NCBI GenBank assembly: GCA_963752345.1 | Contig: CAVVYA010000002.1 | Coordinates: forward strand, 372,001-436,000 | Source: CAVVYA01 sp963752345 | GTDB taxonomy: Bacteria > Pseudomonadota > Alphaproteobacteria > SMXQ01 | Reading direction: 5' to 3' | DNA: 64,000 bases | Part shown: positions 28,100 to 36,273 of the stretch, piece by piece | Layout of the letters: each line of letters starts with the position of its first letter | How positions within the stretch are numbered: position 1 is the stretch's first letter | The notes under the pieces: model-generated | Databases searched by the model: none | What the model saw: the letters and a program-made list of their open reading frames with translations, nothing else | Told to the model about the DNA's origin: nothing | Translations under genes and position numbers: made by a program

Positions 28100-28984
28100 A
28101 TGAGCGTAGCGGTCAATGAGCTTTCGGAGTGCGGTGCGGCGGAAGTGACGGGGTTGGATTGTTCGAAGCCGCTCACCCCCGTTCAACTGGCGGCCCTCAA
28201 GCAGGCGTTTCGCGACAACCCGGTCCTGGTGATCCGCGACCAGACCCTGACCGCTGGACAACAGGGCATGTTCTCGCGCCAGTTCGGCCCGCTCGAAGCG
28301 CAGGACCAAGTGACCCACACACATCCCGACGACAGCGACGTCTTGATCCTGTCCAACGAGATCCGGCCGGATGGAACGGCGGTCGGCATCGTCGACGCCG
28401 GCGACTTCTGGCATTCGGATTCGTCGCACCATGAGGAACCATGCCAGGCGACGATTCTCTTTTCGGTCAGGAATCCGGCGCGCGGTGGCGATACCGAATT
28501 CTGCAATATGTATATGGTTTATGATGCGTTACCGGACGATCTGAAGCGCGAGGTCGAAGGCCGCTACGGCATTCATCACGTGAGCAAGACGAAGAATCCG
28601 CGCGTGACGATTTCGCCGGACCGTCCGGGCGCCAAGGATTATTACGAGCGCCGCGCCGGCGAGACCCACGAAGTTCGTCAGCCGCTGGTGCGCACGCATC
28701 CGGAGACCGGACGTCAGGCACTCTATGTATCGCCGCGCTTTACCATCGGTATCGCCGATATGGACGAGGCTGCCGCCCAGACGCTGCTCGACCGTTTGTT
28801 TGCCTTCTATGTGCGCGAGCGGCGCTTCCAATATCGCCACAAGTGGCGCGACGGCGACCTCGTGATGTGGGACAACCGCTGCCTCAATCACCGCGCCTGC
28901 GGCGGCTACGGACTGCCCGATATACGCCGTATGCATCGCACGACCGTCGTCGGCGACCGGCCTTTTTATCGCCCGGCAGCGTGA
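28100..28984 (+). CDS. TauD/TfdA-family Fe(II)/2-oxoglutarate dioxygenase
   Basis: 294 residues. The facial triad can be read: His105 and Asp107 (DFWHSDSSH) and His264 (WDNRCLNHRA). An Arg in RRMHRTTVVG binds 2-oxoglutarate. Family members hydroxylate taurine, 2,4-D, sulfonates or other small acids; this sequence does not identify one. The upstream TTT receptor suggests a carboxylate or sulfonate substrate taken up from outside. Confidence 0.9.
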   Translation: MSVAVNELSECGAAEVTGLDCSKPLTPVQLAALKQAFRDNPVLVIRDQTLTAGQQGMFSRQFGPLEAQDQVTHTHPDDSDVLILSNEIRPDGTAVGIVDAGDFWHSDSSHHEEPCQATILFSVRNPARGGDTEFCNMYMVYDALPDDLKREVEGRYGIHHVSKTKNPRVTISPDRPGAKDYYERRAGETHEVRQPLVRTHPETGRQALYVSPRFTIGIADMDEAAAQTLLDRLFAFYVRERRFQYRHKWRDGDLVMWDNRCLNHRACGGYGLPDIRRMHRTTVVGDRPFYRPAA

Positions 28985-29046
28985 AATCGCTGCTGTTGCG
29001 GCAACAACTCAATCCACAGATATGTTGGCGCGCCTGCACAAAACAA

Positions 29047-29074
29047 TTGTATGCGCGGGAAAACCGTGTAATTA
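29047..29074 (+). promoter_or_regulatory. Candidate sigma-70 promoter of the HU gene
   Basis: TTGTAT, a 16-base spacer, then TAATTA, about 70 bases before the HU start in an AT-richer stretch. It matches the vegetative consensus at about half the positions and is therefore tentative. Confidence 0.4.
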
Positions 29075-29141
29075 GCGTATTTAGGCCATGTCGGACGTTA
29101 CGACGGGCCGTTTCACTTAACCGGTTCAAACGAGAACATGC

Positions 29142-29438
29142 ATGGCTGAAACCACGAAGACACCCACTGTTCCTCTCTCCAAGCTGGTCGCGGAGCTCGC
29201 CTCCAACCATGAGCTGTCAAAGAAGGCAGTGGCCTCTCTGTTCGACGATTTCATCGCCCTGACTGTGAAAAATTTGAAGAAGGGGAATAAGGTTCGCATC
29301 AACGGATTGGGCATTCTGCAGGTGCGCAAGCGCGCCGCGCGGATGGGACGCAATCCCGCGACTGGCGAAGCTATCAAGATCAAGGCTTCGAAGAAGGTTG
29401 CCTTCCGGGTCGCGAAAGACCTGAAGGAAGCCGTCTAA
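29142..29438 (+). CDS. HU/IHF-family DNA-binding protein
   Basis: 98 residues of the bacterial histone-like fold. Conserved parts are SKKAVASLFDDFIALTVKNL, the turn VRINGLGILQVRKRAARMGR, the DNA-contacting arm with RNPATGEAIKI, and the C-terminal KKVAFRVAKDLKEAV. It dimerises and bends DNA non-specifically. The N-terminus has about ten extra residues (MAETTKTPTV) compared with HupB. It is a single gene ending at the hairpin at 29451-29480. Confidence 0.93.
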   Translation: MAETTKTPTVPLSKLVAELASNHELSKKAVASLFDDFIALTVKNLKKGNKVRINGLGILQVRKRAARMGRNPATGEAIKIKASKKVAFRVAKDLKEAV

Positions 29439-29450
29439 AGCCGAACGAGA

Positions 29451-29480
29451 CATCCCCTTGGCCGGTTGGCCAGGGGGATG
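29451..29480. terminator. Bidirectional hairpin between HU and the convergent MFS gene
   Basis: A 13-base-pair stem (CATCCCCTTGGCC against GGCCAGGGGGATG, one G-U pair) with a GGTT loop, in the gap between two convergent genes. There is no T-run on either side, so termination strength is uncertain. Confidence 0.6.
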
Positions 29481-29544
29481 GCCTGCACGACAGTCTTCAG
29501 GCCTGATTCCGCGAGAGCGGGCACCGAAGGCTGAAGAGGGGAGA

Positions 29545-31240
29545 TTACTCGCTCTTCATCGCCGTTTCCGTAGCCTGCGCATCCGCGGGCCGCGTCCGTT
29601 CTGTCCCGAATGCCGCCAGGGGCCGCTCCAGGAAATGCCGCACCCGCGGCGGTGTGGGCCCTTGATGCAGCGCCAGCACGGCATCTTCCGCCGTGCGGTC
29701 GGCGATCGTCACCCGATGATGCTGCCGCATGTGGTCGAGCCACGTGGCCACCTCGAAGCGTTCCAGCCAGGTTTCCGGATCGGCGACGTCCTGGGTCAGC
29801 ATCCAGCGGCGCGCGCCGTCGCGCCGACGATTGCGCCGCAGGATACGCATGGCGCTGCAGGAAGGCCGGAACGTCCTTGGGCACGATCTTGTATTCCGCG
29901 CTGACGATCACCGGTCCGCTTTGCGGATCGAAATCGAGACTGACCTGCGGTTCCGGCCAGGCGCTGGATGGCTCCAGATTGAGCTGCTCATAGGCCGGCA
30001 GGCGGAAGCGCCGCGCGAGCAGCAGGCCGAGCACCATGGCCGCCGCACCGGCGACGGCGAGCGATGTGGCAATGCCGAACCGGTGGGCCAGCACGCCCCA
30101 CATCCAGCTGCCCAGCGCCAGGCCGCCGAAGGTCATCATCTGATAGACCGCCATGGCGCGCCCCATGACCCAGCGCGGCGACGACATCTGCACGACCACG
30201 TTGAAGGTCGATAGCGTCATGACCCAGCCCGCGCCGGCCGCCGTCAGCACGATAGCGAGCGGCACCAGATCGACGATAAAAGCCGAGGCGAAAGCGCATA
30301 GGCCGAAACCGGCGACCGCGCCGCGCACCAGCATCTCGCCACCCAGCTGCTGACGCAACGGCGTGCTGACGATGGCGCCGAGGATAGCGCCGACGCCCAG
30401 GGCACCGAGCAGGATGCCGTAGGTCAGCGGTCCGCCGCCGACCAGATGGCGCGCCACCACGGGCAGCAGCGCCCATATCGCGCTGCCGCACAGGCCGAAA
30501 GCGAAGGTGCGCACCAACACCGCGCGGACCACCAGGGACAAGGCGGCATAGCGCAGGCCGGCAACGATGGCGGGGACCATGCTCTCGGGCGGCAGGCGGC
30601 GCTCGACGGGTGGCGCCTTCCATCGGACCAGCACGACGATCAGGGCCAGGTAGGAGATGGCATTGAAGACGAACGCCGCCTCCGGTCCCGCCGCCGCGAC
30701 GATGGCGCCGCCGATCGCCGGACCGAGCGAGCGCGCGAGATTGAAGCCGAGACTGTTGAGCGCGACGGCGGCCGGGATCTTGTCGCGCGGCACCAGCTCG
30801 CCGACCGCGGCCTGCCAGGCCGGGCCATAGAGCGCGGCGCCGGTGCCCAGCGCGAAGGTGAAGGCGAGCAGCAGGCCGGGCGTGATCGTGCCGAGATGGG
30901 ACAGGATGGCGAGGCCGGCGGCGACGATCAACATCAACGACTGGGCGACCAGCATGACGGTGCGCCGTGGCCAGATGTCGGCGAAAGCGCCGGCGGGCAG
31001 AGAGAACAGCAGGATGGGCAGCGCGGTCGCGGCTTGCACGAGGGCGACGATATCGGGCGACGGCGCGATGGTGGTCATCATCCAGGACGCGCCGACCGTC
31101 TGCACCAGGCTGCCGAAATTCGACACCAGGCTGGCGATCCAGACAGCGGCGAACAGGCGGTGCCTGAGGGGCAGCAGGGTCGCCGATCCGCGCAATGCCG
31201 CGAAGATCGAGGCGCCCGGTACGCTGGGATTCATGCTCAT
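29545..31240 (-). CDS. MFS exporter, EntS-like (MFS_3 family; frame-disrupted near the 3' end)
   Basis: An 11-12 segment major facilitator of the enterobactin-exporter-like class (PF05977), about 565 residues. The first helices begin LPLRHRLFAAVWIASLVSNF, and the cytoplasmic loop GAFADIWPRRTVMLVAQ carries the MFS signature. The family's soluble C-terminal region, with VSAEYKIVPKDVPAFLQ and then RTAEDAVLALHQ, lies partly in a second frame after a break near 29852. The span is 3n+1. It may export a siderophore or drug; the substrate is unknown. Confidence 0.82.
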
Positions 31241-31436
31241 CGGGAAGGAGGCCTATGGAACACCTCGGACTCAACGCCGGCTGCGGCGAAGGTGCTCCCG
31301 CGCGCCCGCCGGAACGGTTATAATGGCGAAAACCGTCCGCCGGAGCCAGCACCGCTCATGCCACGGCGCAACGAGAGCGCGGTCCACCAGCTTCACGGCC
31401 GCACACGGCCGACCGCCACCGCAGGGAGGACATTGC

Positions 31437-32189
31437 ATGCCGCCGATCACCCCGCGACGTCCCTTCACCGCCGCGACAGCGGCCTTATTTGCCGGCGCCA
31501 TGCTGCTGGCCGTGGGCCTCGACCGCGCGTCGGCGGCCAGCCCCGATTTCCAGGCGCTGATCGCCGCGCCCGACCGCAGCGCCGCGGACCGCGAGACCGA
31601 TAAGCGCCGCAATCCGGTGCAGTTGCTCGCCTTCACCGACGTGCAGACCGGCATGAAGGTGCTCGATGTGGGCGCGGGCGGCGGCTACAGCACCGAACTG
31701 ATGGCCCGCGCCGTCGGTCCCAGCGGAACGGTCTATGGGCAGGACATGCAGGCGCGCGAGCGATTCATCGAGCGGGCGAAGGCGCCGGCCATGAAGAACG
31801 TGGTTCATGTGGTGCGGCCGTTCGGCGATCCCGTGCCGCCGGAGGTCAACGACCTCGACCTGATTACGTTTTTCTTCTTCTATCACGACGTCACCGCAAT
31901 GGACGTCGATCGCGCGGCCATGAACCGCAGCCTGTTCCGGGCGCTTAAGCCGGGCGGACTGCTGATTATCGCCGACCATTCGGCAAAGGCCGGCGACGGC
32001 ACGGCCGTGGGCAAGACGCTGCACCGCATCGAGGAAAGCGCTCTGCGCCAAGAGGTCGAGGCGGCCGGCTTCCGCTTGGTCGGCGAGGGCGACTTCCTGC
32101 GCAATCCATCCGACCCGCGCGATGCGCCGGTCTTCAAGCCGTCTCAGCCGGTCGACGAGTTCGTGCTCAAGTTTCAGAAGCCGCGCTGA
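31437..32189 (+). CDS. Secreted class I SAM-dependent methyltransferase
   Basis: 250 residues with an N-terminal signal peptide (FTAATAALFAGAMLLAVGLDRASAAS), then motif I VLDVGAGGGYSTELMARAVG and the acidic loop VYGQDMQ. DLITFFFFYHDVTAMDVDRA and FRALKPGGLLIIADHSAKAG are typical of a family of predicted periplasmic methyltransferases. Why a SAM enzyme would be exported is unclear. The signal sequence makes it different from ordinary members, and the target is unknown. CAGGGAGGA precedes the ATG. Confidence 0.82.
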   Translation: MPPITPRRPFTAATAALFAGAMLLAVGLDRASAASPDFQALIAAPDRSAADRETDKRRNPVQLLAFTDVQTGMKVLDVGAGGGYSTELMARAVGPSGTVYGQDMQARERFIERAKAPAMKNVVHVVRPFGDPVPPEVNDLDLITFFFFYHDVTAMDVDRAAMNRSLFRALKPGGLLIIADHSAKAGDGTAVGKTLHRIEESALRQEVEAAGFRLVGEGDFLRNPSDPRDAPVFKPSQPVDEFVLKFQKPR

Positions 32190-32397
32190 AGCCGCCCAGC
32201 GGCAAAATACTCCCACCCTCCGCATCGAACCCTCCGCCATGGCCGCCGCGAAGGCGGAGGAAATTCGAATCCACGCCGCCGCGCATATTTCCGGTTGCGT
32301 GATTCCTGGCCAAGCTCCGCCGCCGCCCGGAACAACGCTGATCCTGGATGCTTGTATCTCAGCGTCAGCTTGGTCCTATGGGCCAAAGGAGGCGGTT

Positions 32398-32714
32398 ATG
32401 GCGAAGTCGTCAACCGATCACGACGAGATACGCCGTTGGGCTGAACGGCACGGGGGCAGGCCGGCCACCGTAAAGCGCACGCACCACGATGACACATTGG
32501 GATCATTCGCATCATGTTCCCCGATGCGCCGCGCACCAAACATGAAGAGCTCGACGAAATTTCCTGGGACGATTTCTTCCGGCAATTCGATGAAGCGGGC
32601 CTCGTGCTGCTTTACGAGGAAGACTCAAATTTCAACAAGCTGGTGCGGCGCGCGACACTCGAACGGCGTGCCAGGCACGAGGGCTCGGGCCGCGACCGTA
32701 GCCCGCGCCATTAG
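32398..32714 (+). CDS. Small conserved hypothetical protein (frame-disrupted)
   Basis: About 105 residues. It starts at an ATG five bases after AAAGGAGG and reads TDHDEIRRWAERHGGRPATV, then, after a frame change near 32507-32509, RIMFPDAPRTKHEELDEISW and DDFFRQFDEAGLVLLYEEDS. The DHDEIRRWAExxGGxPAxVK start and the ISWDDFF...LLYEEDSxFNKLV end are typical of a widespread small protein of unknown function. The break corresponds to one missing G in TTGGGATC (span 3n+2). The neighbouring 32190-32397 stretch holds nothing I can identify. Confidence 0.65.
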
Positions 32715-32929
32715 CGCGTGAGCCCGCGCAAACGGATGAAGTCATCCGAAGACATGAATTTGGCATGGCGGTCCGAGCCGCGTCCACGACGGCGCTAAGG
32801 CTTGCGCCAATGCGGAAAATTGCGGTTCGCGCGGTCCTGCGCGAGCGCACCGGTTGGTTGTCGGGCGATCCGAGGAACCGTACCGGTGGAGCTTCGTTCA
32901 CCAACGAAACAACACGCGAGGAGAAACCC

Positions 32930-33148
32930 ATGCGTCCGATCACGATTTTGGCCATTGCAGCGTCGATCTTCCTGGCCGCCTGCGGCAGCGACGACAAAAC
33001 CGTTGTTGTGAATCCGCAGCCACAGGCACAGCCGAGCACCACGGTGGTGACACCGCCCGCGCAGCAGCCGGCTCAGGGCAACACGGTGGTGGTGCCGCAG
33101 TCCGGTTCGACGACCAAGGTCTGCCCGAACAACCAAGCGGTCTGCTAG
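32930..33148 (+). CDS. Small putative lipoprotein
   Basis: 72 residues. The signal ILAIAASIFLAACGSDDK ends in a lipobox (LAAC), so the mature protein should be lipid-anchored at Cys18. The rest is low-complexity, Gln/Pro/Val-rich (QPQAQPSTTVVTPPAQQPAQ), and ends with two cysteines (VCPNNQAVC). GAGGAG precedes the ATG. The function is unknown. Confidence 0.7.
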   Translation: MRPITILAIAASIFLAACGSDDKTVVVNPQPQAQPSTTVVTPPAQQPAQGNTVVVPQSGSTTKVCPNNQAVC

Positions 33149-33218
33149 GGCGTTCGTCTAGTTCCCTGAAACGGCGTGTTGGCGCAGGCAGCGCCAGCAC
33201 GCCCAATTGATTGCGATC

Positions 33219-34358
33219 ATGACAGATCAATCGGCTTCTCTGCGGGACGACGCGCCTAAGAAAGAGCCGGGCGTTACGGAACTGAATCCTCCGGCGGACG
33301 AACGTCCGGAGATGTCGCTGCCACACGACCCCAAGAGCATCTTTCTCGGCGGGTTGTTCTTCCTCGCCACGCTCGCCGCGCTCTACGTGGCGGCCGACAT
33401 CATCCTCCCCATCCTGATCGCGTTTCTTCTCAAGCTGCTGCTGCAACCGGCGCTCGGCCCGTTCGAGCGGCTGCATGTGCCACGCGCGATCGGCGCCCTT
33501 TTGGTGGTTTTCGTCGTCGCCACGGGGATCGTCGGATTCGTCGCCATGGTATCCGGCCCGGCGATGTCGTGGGTGCAGAAAATCCCCGAGGGATTTCCCC
33601 GCCTCGAAAAGCATATGAAGCAGATCACCCAGCCGATCGCTCAGATTGAAGGGGCGTTGAAGCGGGCCGAGAAGGTTGCCCAAGGCCCGACGGATGGCAC
33701 GCCCTCGGTGAAGGTGCAGGGCGCCGGCCTCGCCGACACGCTGGTTACCGGCACGTTCAACCTGGTCGTCGGCGTGCTGACGACCATCCTGCTGCTGTTC
33801 TTCCTGCTGGCGGTCGGCGACACCTTCCTACGACGAATCGTCGAAGTGCTGCCGCGGTTCAAGGACAAGCGGCAGGCGGTCGATATCGTGCAGCAGGTCG
33901 AGCACGACATCTCGGCCTATCTCATCACCATTTCCGTCATCAACCTCATGGTCGGCATCGCCACCGGCGTCGCCATGCATTTCTACGGCCTGGGCGATGC
34001 GATCCTGTGGGGCGCCCTGGCGTTCCTGCTCAACTACGTGCCCATCCTCGGGCCGATGGTCGGGATCGGCATATTCGGACTGGTCGGCCTGTTGAGCTTC
34101 GACTCGCTGGGATTCGCGCTGCTCCCTGCCGGGATCTATCTGCTCATCCATGTGATCGAGGGCGAATTCGTCACGCCGCTGATCCTGGCCAGGCGCCTCA
34201 CCTTGAATCCGGTCATCATCATCCTGTCGCTGATTTTCTGGTACTGGATGTGGGGCGTTCCGGGCGCCATCTTGGCCGTGCCCATCCTGGCGATCGTCAA
34301 GATCATCTGCGACCGCATCAAGCCGCTCATGGCGGTCGGTCACTTCCTGGAAGGCTGA
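33219..34358 (+). CDS. AI-2E family (PerM/YdiK) membrane transporter
   Basis: 379 residues of the AI-2E transporter family (PF01594), with about eight transmembrane segments. Typical blocks are ADIILPILIAFLLKLLLQPA, the periplasmic or cytoplasmic middle domain (about 110-200), then LWGALAFLLNYVPILGPMVG and LARRLTLNPVIIILSLIFW. The family includes TqsA and Na+/H+ antiporter-like members, so no substrate is assigned. The ATG at 33219 is preferred over the weaker TTG at 33207. Nothing else is visible in the 120 bases that follow. Confidence 0.88.
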   Translation: MTDQSASLRDDAPKKEPGVTELNPPADERPEMSLPHDPKSIFLGGLFFLATLAALYVAADIILPILIAFLLKLLLQPALGPFERLHVPRAIGALLVVFVVATGIVGFVAMVSGPAMSWVQKIPEGFPRLEKHMKQITQPIAQIEGALKRAEKVAQGPTDGTPSVKVQGAGLADTLVTGTFNLVVGVLTTILLLFFLLAVGDTFLRRIVEVLPRFKDKRQAVDIVQQVEHDISAYLITISVINLMVGIATGVAMHFYGLGDAILWGALAFLLNYVPILGPMVGIGIFGLVGLLSFDSLGFALLPAGIYLLIHVIEGEFVTPLILARRLTLNPVIIILSLIFWYWMWGVPGAILAVPILAIVKIICDRIKPLMAVGHFLEG

Positions 34359-34478
34359 GGCTCGCAGGCCGGCGCTGTCTTGAGCCAGAGAAGCGTCGCG
34401 TGTGCGGCGCCGCTGCGCTCCGGACCATATCCCGGGTCCGCGCGTTGTTAGTCACGACAACCGACGCACGAGGACGCC

Positions 34479-34899
34479 ATGGCCGAGCCACGCAGACCAC
34501 AGATCGCCACCGATACAGTTTGCCGCCTCGTCGTCCGGGCGCGGCAGTTCGACGTGAAGGAGGGCGCCGTCACCCCGGACGAGGGGAGCAACGGGATCGA
34601 CGAGGGGTTTCGCGAGGTGTTGGAGGACACGCCCGGACGATCCGGTGTTCGAGGAAGCCAAAGCCTTCATCGACGATCTCGATATCGACGAGCAGTGCGA
34701 ACTCGTCGCCCTCATGTGGATCGGCCGCGGCGATTTCGACCCGAGCGAATTCGCCAATGCGGTCGCCGTGGCGCGTGACGAGCACAACGACCGCACGGCG
34801 GAGTACCTGTTGCGCACGCCGCTGCTCGCCGACCTGCTCACCGAGGGCATGGCCAACTACGACATGACCTGCGAGGATTTCGAGCGCGAGCACCTTTAG
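34479..34899 (+). CDS. DUF3775 family protein (frame-disrupted)
   Basis: About 139 residues in two frames. The N-terminal part has TVCRLVVRARQFDVKEGAV and SNGIDEGFREVLEDTP. The C-terminal part, beginning VFEEAKAFIDDLDIDEQCEL, includes VALMWIGRGDFDPSEFANAV and HNDRTAEYLLRTPLLADLL. This arrangement is the DUF3775 family of unknown function, found mainly in alphaproteobacteria. One excess base near 34632-34637 (CCCGGACG) would restore the frame, and the span is 3n+1. Confidence 0.78.
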
Positions 34900-34984
34900 G
34901 CTCCGACGCCGTTCCTGCCGCCGTTCAGCCGCGCGAAAAAGCCATGTTGGCCGGGCAAGACTTATTGTAAGGTACTGCTCTAAA

Positions 34985-35002
34985 CCCGCCTTTAAAGGCG
35001 GG
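34985..35002. promoter_or_regulatory. Perfect 18-base palindrome upstream of TTT receptor 4
   Basis: CCCGCCTTTAAAGGCGGG is fully self-complementary and lies 20 bases before the receptor start codon. It could be a regulator operator, or a hairpin in the 5' leader close to the ribosome-binding site. There is no T-run, which argues against a terminator for the upstream gene. Confidence 0.45.
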
Positions 35003-35022
35003 ATGAAATACGGGAGAGGGCG

Positions 35023-36054
35023 ATGGGGACGAGAAAGGCATCCGGCCTGGTGGCGGGGTTTGCGGCTGCGGCTGCGTTGGCTTGCGCGGCGGGCACGGCG
35101 CAGGGCGCCGAGGATTTCAAGGGCAAGCAGATCCGAGTGATCGTCGGATCGGGCACCGGCGGTGGCTATGACGGCCATGCCCGGCTGCTCTCTCGCCATA
35201 TGGCCAAGTATATTCCGGGCAATCCCACCTTCGTGGTGCAGAACATGCCCGGCGCCGGCAGCCTCGCCGCGGCGAATTACATCTACGGCGTGGCGCCCAA
35301 GGACGGCACGGTGTTCGGCACCACCCACCGCTTCGTGCCGATCATGCCGCTGCTGGGAATGGATGGCGCCAAGTTCGACGCTTCCAAGTTCACCTATATC
35401 GGCTCATCGGACAAGGAAGTCGGTACCTGCATCACCTGGCACACGTCGGGCTTCAAGACCTTCGCGGACGTGCAGCAGAAGGAGCTGATCGTCGGCACGA
35501 CCGGCGCCGGCGCGCAGCTCACCACCTTCTACGCGGCGCTCGCCAACGTGGCCGGCGCCAAGCTCAAGGTGATCAGTGGCTACAAATCCTCGCGCGACCT
35601 CAATCTCGCCATGGAGAAGGGCGAGATCCAGGGCCGTTGCGGCGCCTCCTACGGCAGCCTCAAGGCCGAAGCCACGACGCTGCTCGAGGAAAACAAGCTC
35701 AACATCCTGCTGCAGCTCGGCCTCGACAAGGAGCCGGACCTGCCCAACGTTCCGCTGATCCTCGACGTGGTGCAGGACAAGGAGCGCTACAAGGACGCAT
35801 TCGAGCTGCTGCTGACGCCGACGTCGGTGGCGCGTCCGTTCTTCGCTCCGCCGGAAGTCCCCAAAGCAACCGCCGACATGCTGCGCGCCGCCTTCAATTC
35901 CAGCATGAGGGACCCCAAGCTGATTGCGGAAGCCGAGGCTCAGCGCTTCAAGATCGAAGCCACCAAGGGCACGGATATCCAGCGCATGGTCGAGCGGCTT
36001 TATCAGGCGAAGCCGGACGTCGTGGCCCAGGCCAAGGCGCTGGTGGCGGACTGA
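35023..36054 (+). CDS. TTT (TctC/Bug) periplasmic substrate-binding protein 4
   Basis: 343 residues with a signal peptide (core AAAAALACAAGTAQGAE). Fingerprints are VIVGSGTGGGYDGHARLLSR and NPTFVVQNMPGAGSLAAANY. Like receptor 1 it has TWHTSGFKTF preceded by Cys (GTCITWH) and a second Cys (IQGRCGASYG); the pair could be a disulfide close to the binding cleft. AGGAGGG-like GGGAGAGGG precedes the ATG. There is no dedicated membrane subunit nearby. It is followed by a bidirectional terminator. Confidence 0.87.
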   Translation: MGTRKASGLVAGFAAAAALACAAGTAQGAEDFKGKQIRVIVGSGTGGGYDGHARLLSRHMAKYIPGNPTFVVQNMPGAGSLAAANYIYGVAPKDGTVFGTTHRFVPIMPLLGMDGAKFDASKFTYIGSSDKEVGTCITWHTSGFKTFADVQQKELIVGTTGAGAQLTTFYAALANVAGAKLKVISGYKSSRDLNLAMEKGEIQGRCGASYGSLKAEATTLLEENKLNILLQLGLDKEPDLPNVPLILDVVQDKERYKDAFELLLTPTSVARPFFAPPEVPKATADMLRAAFNSSMRDPKLIAEAEAQRFKIEATKGTDIQRMVERLYQAKPDVVAQAKALVAD

Positions 36055-36098
36055 GGATCAGCGCCGGCGCGGACCGCTGTTCGCGGTGCAGCGATGAA

Positions 36099-36133
36099 AA
36101 AACGCCGGTGCGACTTATGCGCTCCGGCGTTTT
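36099..36133. terminator. Bidirectional intrinsic terminator
   Basis: AAAACGCCGG (36099-36108) pairs with CCGGCGTTTT (36124-36133). T-runs are present on the plus strand, and on the minus strand as the complement of the A-run at 36097-36102. It can serve both receptor 4 and the convergent UbiD gene. Confidence 0.8.
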
Positions 36134-36140
36134 CTTTATC

Positions 36141-36250
36141 TCCCTCCCCCTTGATGGGGGAGGGCCGGGGTGGGGGTGAAGAGACGATCGATTACTGGCT
36201 GCGCGCGTGGCGCCCGCGCCCCCACCTGACCTCCCCCACAAGGGGGAGGG
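36141..36250. repeat. CCCTCCCCC-type palindromic intergenic repeat
   Basis: The left arm TCCCTCCCCCTTGATGGGGG and the right arm CTCCCCCACAAGGGGGAGGG are each internally palindromic and are complementary to each other in part, with CCGGGGTGGGGG facing CCCCCACCTGACC. Elements of this appearance are common intergenic repeats in alphaproteobacterial genomes. Confidence 0.65.
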
Positions 36251-36273
36251 AAAGTAAGGGAGGGAAGTGACAG

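Noticed and set aside
32260..32283. TTCGAATCC-like string resembling a tRNA T-loop
   Set aside because: No matching acceptor stem, anticodon arm or D-arm can be drawn in the 70 bases upstream.
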